A stretch of DNA of 10,231 bases from Clostridia bacterium (GTDB lineage: Bacteria > Bacillota > Clostridia > Christensenellales > Aristaeellaceae). Under the pieces are notes generated by a model. It was given only the letters and a program-made list of their open reading frames with translations, was not told the DNA's origin and did no database searches. Position numbers and translations under genes: made by a program. Where the stretch lies: NCBI GenBank assembly GCA_017537105.1, contig JAFWBZ010000165.1, forward strand, positions 1 to 10,231, written 5' to 3'. Below, one piece after another: positions 7,348-10,231 of the stretch (position 1 is the stretch's first letter; every line of letters begins with the position of its first letter).

Positions 7348-7356
7348 ATTATACCA
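7348..7356 (-). promoter_or_regulatory. Extended -10 promoter of the short activase
   Basis: On the minus strand the sequence reads TGGTATAAT, a perfect extended -10. At a 17-base spacing the -35 position (7371-7376) reads AACCCA, not consensus, and lies inside the palindrome at 7369-7398. Expected start is near 7341, giving a leader of about 190 bases that includes both hairpin repeats. Confidence 0.55.
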
Positions 7357-7368
7357 TGGCGGGACGCA

Positions 7369-7398
7369 TTTGGGTTGCAAACCATGGCGCAACCCAAA
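7369..7398. promoter_or_regulatory. Putative palindromic operator between divergent activase and GRE
   Basis: TTTGGGTTGC (7369-7378) and GCAACCCAAA (7389-7398) form a perfect 10+10 inverted repeat with a 10-base centre. Overlapping it, ACCATGGCG occurs twice in direct orientation (7353-7361 and 7381-7389). The palindrome covers the -35 region of the minus-strand promoter. It does not resemble the TTGAACCTT motif, so a different regulator is likely. Function is inferred from placement. Confidence 0.45.
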
Positions 7399-7441
7399 AT
7401 TTAACTATGGACATCGCAATGATTTCATTCGTAAGTTTTTG

Positions 7442-7470
7442 TTGACACGTAAGAAAATCTCTGCTATAAT
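7442..7470 (+). promoter_or_regulatory. Consensus SigA-type promoter of the YbiW-like GRE
   Basis: TTGACA (7442-7447), a 17-base spacer and TATAAT (7465-7470), with TGC ahead of the -10, form an essentially perfect promoter. Expected start is near 7477. The leader is about 30 bases with GGAGG at 7494-7498, eight bases before the ATG at 7507. CGTAAG occurs at 7430-7435 and 7448-7453, flanking the -35 box 18 bases apart; this may be coincidence or a binding site. Confidence 0.85.
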
Positions 7471-7506
7471 GGAGCCATCCGAAAATGGATAGTGGAGGTA
7501 TGAAGC

Positions 7507-9915
7507 ATGACGAATCCTTCCCGCTTCGGCAGCCTGACCGAGAGGATGTACCGGTATCGCGAAGCCGTTTTGGATAAGAAGCCCTACATCGACGCGGAGC
7601 GCGCGCTGCTGTGCACGGAGGTGTACCGGGCCAACCGGCATCAGCCCGCCGTAATGAAGCGGGCGCTGATGCTGAAGAACATCCTCGAAAAGATGACCAT
7701 CTACATCGAGGACGAGAGCATGCTGGTGGGCAACCAGGCCTCGTCCAACCGGGACGCACCCGTGTTCCCGGAGTACACGATGGAGTTCATCATCAACGAG
7801 CTGGATCTGTTTGAGAAGCGCGACGGCGACGTATTTTACATCACGGAGGAGACGAAGGAAGCGCTGCGCTCCATCGCCCCCTTCTGGGAGAACAACTGCC
7901 TCCGCGCCCGGGGCGGCGCCATCATGCCCGACGAGATGGCCGTGTACATGGAGACCGGGCTGTTCGGCATGGAGGGCAAGCTGAACGCGGGCGACGCCCA
8001 CCTGGCCGTGGATTATCCCGAGATTCTGCGCGTAGGCCTGAAGGGCTACGAGGAGCGGGTTCGCAAGCTGAAGGGCGAGCTGGATCTGTGCATGCCCGAG
8101 AGCATCGACAAGAACATGTTCTACAAGGCCGTGCTGATCGTCATCGGGGCCGTGCGCACCTTCGCGGGGCGCTATGCCGAACTGGCGCGAAAGCTGGCCG
8201 AGACCGCGGAACCCGAGCGCCGGGAAGAGCTCCTGGAGATCGCCCGCATCTGCGACAAGGTGCCCTATGAGCCCGCGCAGACCTTCCACGAGGCGGTGCA
8301 GTCCGTGTGGTTCATCCAGCTGATCCTGCAGATCGAGTCCAACGGCCACAGCCTGTCCTACGGGCGCTTTGACCAGTACATGTTCCCGTACTATGCGTTC
8401 AGCCGCGATCAGGGCATGTCCGACGAGGCCGCCGTGGAGCTGCTGGACAACCTGTGGATCAAGACGCTGACCATCAACAAGGTGCGCTCCCAGGCGTACA
8501 CCTACTCCAGCGCCGGCAGCCCGATGTACCAGAACGTCACCATCGGCGGCCAGACCCGGGACCGGAGGGACGCCGTGAACGCGCTCTCCTTCCTGGTGCT
8601 GAAATCCGTGGCGCAGACCCGCCTGCCCCAGCCCAACCTGACCGTGCGCTACCATAAAAACCTCGACCCCGCCTTCCTGGACGAGGCCATCGAGGTGATG
8701 AAGCTGGGCACGGGCATGCCCGCCTTCAACAACGACGAGATCATCATTCCCTCCTTCATCCAGTGGGGCGTGAAGGAGGAGGATGCCTGCGACTACTCCG
8801 CCATCGGCTGTGTGGAGACCGCCGTGCCCGGGAAGTGGGGCTATCGGGTGACCGGCATGAGCTACCTGAACTTCCCGCGGATTCTGCTGTGCGTGATGAA
8901 CGACGGCATCGACCTGACCACGGGCCGGCGCTTTGCCAAGGGCTACGGAAAGTTCACGGACATGCAGTCCTACGACGAGCTGCTGGCCGCCTGGGATGCG
9001 ACCATCCGGGAGCTGACCCGGGCCAGCGTGATCGTGGAAAACGCCATCGACCTGGCCTCCGAGCGGGACGTGCCGGACGTGCTGTGCTCGGCGCTGGTGC
9101 AGGATTGCATCGGCCGCGGCAAGACCATCAAGGAGGGCGGCGCGATCTACGACTTCATCTCCGGCCTCCAGGTGGGCGTGGCCAACATGGCCGACAGCCT
9201 GGCCGCCATCAAGAAGCTGGTGTTCGAAGAGAAGAAGCTCACCGCCGAGCAGCTCTGGAGCGCCATTCTCGACGACTTCCAGAGCGAGGAGAGCCGGCGC
9301 GTGCAGAAGCTGCTGATCGAGGGCGCCCCCAAGTACGGCAACGACGACGACGAGGTGGACCAGCTGGTGGTGAGCGCCTACGACAGCTACCTGGACGAGA
9401 TGAAGAAGTACCCCAACACCCGCTATGGCCGCGGCCCCATCGGCGGCATCCGCTATGGCGGCACCTCCTCCGTCTCCGCCAACGTGGGACAGGGCTACGG
9501 CACCATGGCCACGCCGGACGGCCGGAAGGCGCATCAACCGCTGGCGGAGGGCTGCTCGCCCGCCCATTCCCGGGACAGGAGCGGTCCCACCGCCGTGTTC
9601 AAGAGCGTGTCCAAGCTGCGCACGGAGCAGATCACCGGCGGCGTGCTGCTGAACCAGAAGGTCACGCCCACGCTGCTGGCCAGGGAGGAGAACAAGCAGA
9701 AGCTGACGATGCTGGTGCGCACCTTCTTCGACCGTCTGCACGGCTATCACGTGCAGTACAACGTGGTCTCCCGCGAGACGCTGCTGGACGCCCAGGCCCA
9801 TCCCGAGAAGCACCGCGACCTGATCGTCCGCGTCGCCGGGTACAGCGCCTTCTTCAACGTGCTGTCCAAGGCCACCCAGGATGACATCATCGCCCGCACG
9901 GAGCAGACCCTGTAA
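7507..9915 (+). CDS. YbiW/PflD-like glycyl radical enzyme (probable anhydro-sugar-phosphate C-O lyase)
   Basis: An 802-residue glycyl radical enzyme. RVAGY carries the radical glycine G778. C435-V-E437 in IGCVETAVPGKWGYR is the catalytic Cys/Glu pair. H165 in GDAHLAVDYPEIL and H281-S282 in ESNGHSLSYGRFDQY match the substrate-binding histidines of glycerol dehydratase, while the later Asp position is T449. From memory, E. coli YbiW shares long blocks: ETAVGGKWGYR, GDAHLAVN, GMPAFNNDE, APKYGNDDD and the end DDIIARTE. YbiW and PflD have been reported to cleave the ring C-O bond of 1,5-anhydroglucitol- and 1,5-anhydromannitol-6-phosphate, giving 1-deoxyfructose-6-phosphate. The start is supported by GGAGG and a consensus promoter; an ATG at 7500 is out of frame. 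It has its own promoter and a divergent activase. Family firm, exact substrate inferred. Confidence 0.93.
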   Translation: MTNPSRFGSLTERMYRYREAVLDKKPYIDAERALLCTEVYRANRHQPAVMKRALMLKNILEKMTIYIEDESMLVGNQASSNRDAPVFPEYTMEFIINELDLFEKRDGDVFYITEETKEALRSIAPFWENNCLRARGGAIMPDEMAVYMETGLFGMEGKLNAGDAHLAVDYPEILRVGLKGYEERVRKLKGELDLCMPESIDKNMFYKAVLIVIGAVRTFAGRYAELARKLAETAEPERREELLEIARICDKVPYEPAQTFHEAVQSVWFIQLILQIESNGHSLSYGRFDQYMFPYYAFSRDQGMSDEAAVELLDNLWIKTLTINKVRSQAYTYSSAGSPMYQNVTIGGQTRDRRDAVNALSFLVLKSVAQTRLPQPNLTVRYHKNLDPAFLDEAIEVMKLGTGMPAFNNDEIIIPSFIQWGVKEEDACDYSAIGCVETAVPGKWGYRVTGMSYLNFPRILLCVMNDGIDLTTGRRFAKGYGKFTDMQSYDELLAAWDATIRELTRASVIVENAIDLASERDVPDVLCSALVQDCIGRGKTIKEGGAIYDFISGLQVGVANMADSLAAIKKLVFEEKKLTAEQLWSAILDDFQSEESRRVQKLLIEGAPKYGNDDDEVDQLVVSAYDSYLDEMKKYPNTRYGRGPIGGIRYGGTSSVSANVGQGYGTMATPDGRKAHQPLAEGCSPAHSRDRSGPTAVFKSVSKLRTEQITGGVLLNQKVTPTLLAREENKQKLTMLVRTFFDRLHGYHVQYNVVSRETLLDAQAHPEKHRDLIVRVAGYSAFFNVLSKATQDDIIARTEQTL

Positions 9916-9927
9916 AGGAAAAAGAAT

Positions 9928-9963
9928 ATTTGCCCCGGCCGGCAGATGCCGGCCGGGGCAAAT
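9928..9963. terminator. Bidirectional terminator between convergent genes
   Basis: A perfect 16-base-pair stem (9928-9943 with 9948-9963) with a four-base AGAT loop lies 12 bases after the GRE stop. The plus-strand tail (CGTTCTCC) is a weak T tract. The minus-strand tail (CTTTTTCC after the stem) is better, so the hairpin probably also terminates the converging DUF1349 gene. Confidence 0.85.
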
Positions 9964-9998
9964 CGTTCTCCAGGACGACAGGGCGGTTTCACATCTTT

Positions 9999-10037
9999 CA
10001 TGACGGCCCGCGGTCAATCCGGCTGCTGGCCGTCATG
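9999..10037. repeat. 10-bp inverted repeat enclosing the DUF1349 stop codon
   Basis: CATGACGGCC (9999-10008) and GGCCGTCATG (10028-10037) are perfect inverted arms with a 19-base loop. The stop codon of the minus-strand gene (10014-10016) lies in the loop. It may protect the mRNA 3' end or help termination together with the hairpin at 9928-9963. Confidence 0.6.
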
Positions 10038-10231
10038 GGCTTTCCACGCGCATTCCGTGAGCTGCAGATCGGTGAAGCGGGCCGTGAAGCTGGAATCCTC
10101 CGGGCTGCAGGCGTAGACGCCGAAGCGCACCCTGCCGCCGCCCTCCCACAGGTGGCACACCCGCATCTGTGAAAACGTCACGCCGTCGGTGGAGCACTCG
10201 ATGCGGTAGTCGTCCTCCCTTCGGCTCAGCC
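10014..10231 (-). CDS. DUF1349 family protein, C-terminal part (gene runs off window)
   Basis: Only the last 71 codons are in the window; the gene enters from the right edge and stops at 10014. The visible protein contains DDYRIECSTDGVTFSQMR, then VRFGVYACSPEDSSFTARF and ends LTECAWKAHDGQQPD. I recognise this pattern as the C-terminus of DUF1349 proteins (concanavalin-like beta-sandwich, about 190-200 residues, often annotated as regulation of enolase). The biochemical role of the family is not established, but members are frequent in carbohydrate-use loci. It converges on the second GRE and shares its terminator, so it is a separate transcription unit. Confidence 0.8.
   Translation of the reverse strand, partial: LSRREDDYRIECSTDGVTFSQMRVCHLWEGGGRVRFGVYACSPEDSSFTARFTDLQLTECAWKAHDGQQPD

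Noticed and set aside
7235..7492. Small plus-strand ORF in the intergenic region
   Set aside because: It runs through the hairpin repeats, palindrome and consensus promoter; no ribosome binding site or recognisable sequence.
1214..9915. Annotation of either GRE as pyruvate formate-lyase
   Set aside because: Pyruvate formate-lyase has adjacent catalytic cysteines; both proteins have the single-Cys GCVE motif of dehydratase/lyase-type GREs.
7405..10017. Very long minus-strand open frame opposite the second GRE
   Set aside because: Same antisense effect; it crosses the consensus GRE promoter and the terminator at 9928-9963 and has no known motifs.

Overview
The window is G+C-rich and looks like a gut-type anaerobic Firmicute (Clostridia-like). 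SigA-type promoters close to TTGACA/TATAAT, several with an extended -10 (TGnTATAAT), sit in front of purine-rich GGAGG ribosome binding sites. The main content is two oxygen-sensitive glycyl radical enzyme (GRE) systems. I saw no rRNA, tRNA, insertion sequence or CRISPR array. The taxonomic reading is an inference from composition, promoter style and gene content.

Layout: (1) 1-244 is a regulatory region. It carries a two-half-site motif pointing left out of the window and a sigma-70-type promoter for an AraC-family regulator (245-1063). (2) A second copy of the motif (1096-1123) and an extended -10 promoter precede a tight operon: an uncharacterised dehydratase/lyase-type GRE (1214-3577), its radical-SAM activase with two ferredoxin-like Cys clusters (3574-4515, 4-base overlap) and a ROK-like sugar kinase with an unrecognised N-terminal domain (4521-6296). 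The operon ends at a strong terminator (6311-6347). (3) A minus-strand activase (6381-7151) without the Cys-rich insert is divergent from a second GRE (7507-9915) that closely resembles E. coli YbiW/PflD. The 355 bases between them hold two exact 41-nt hairpin repeats, a 10+10 palindrome and two opposing promoters. (4) A bidirectional terminator (9928-9963) separates the second GRE from the 3' end of a minus-strand DUF1349-family gene that runs off the right edge.

Working model: the AraC-type regulator senses a carbohydrate-like ligand and switches on the first GRE operon and probably a divergent gene left of the window, perhaps a transporter. The kinase supplies a phosphorylated substrate (or consumes a product). 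Each activase installs the glycyl radical on its partner GRE. From memory, YbiW and PflD of E. coli have been reported to open the ring of 1,5-anhydroglucitol-6-phosphate and 1,5-anhydromannitol-6-phosphate. A plausible theme is therefore anaerobic use of anhydro-sugars or related polyols, with a kinase replacing PTS phosphorylation. The substrate of the first GRE is unknown and is the most novel element here.
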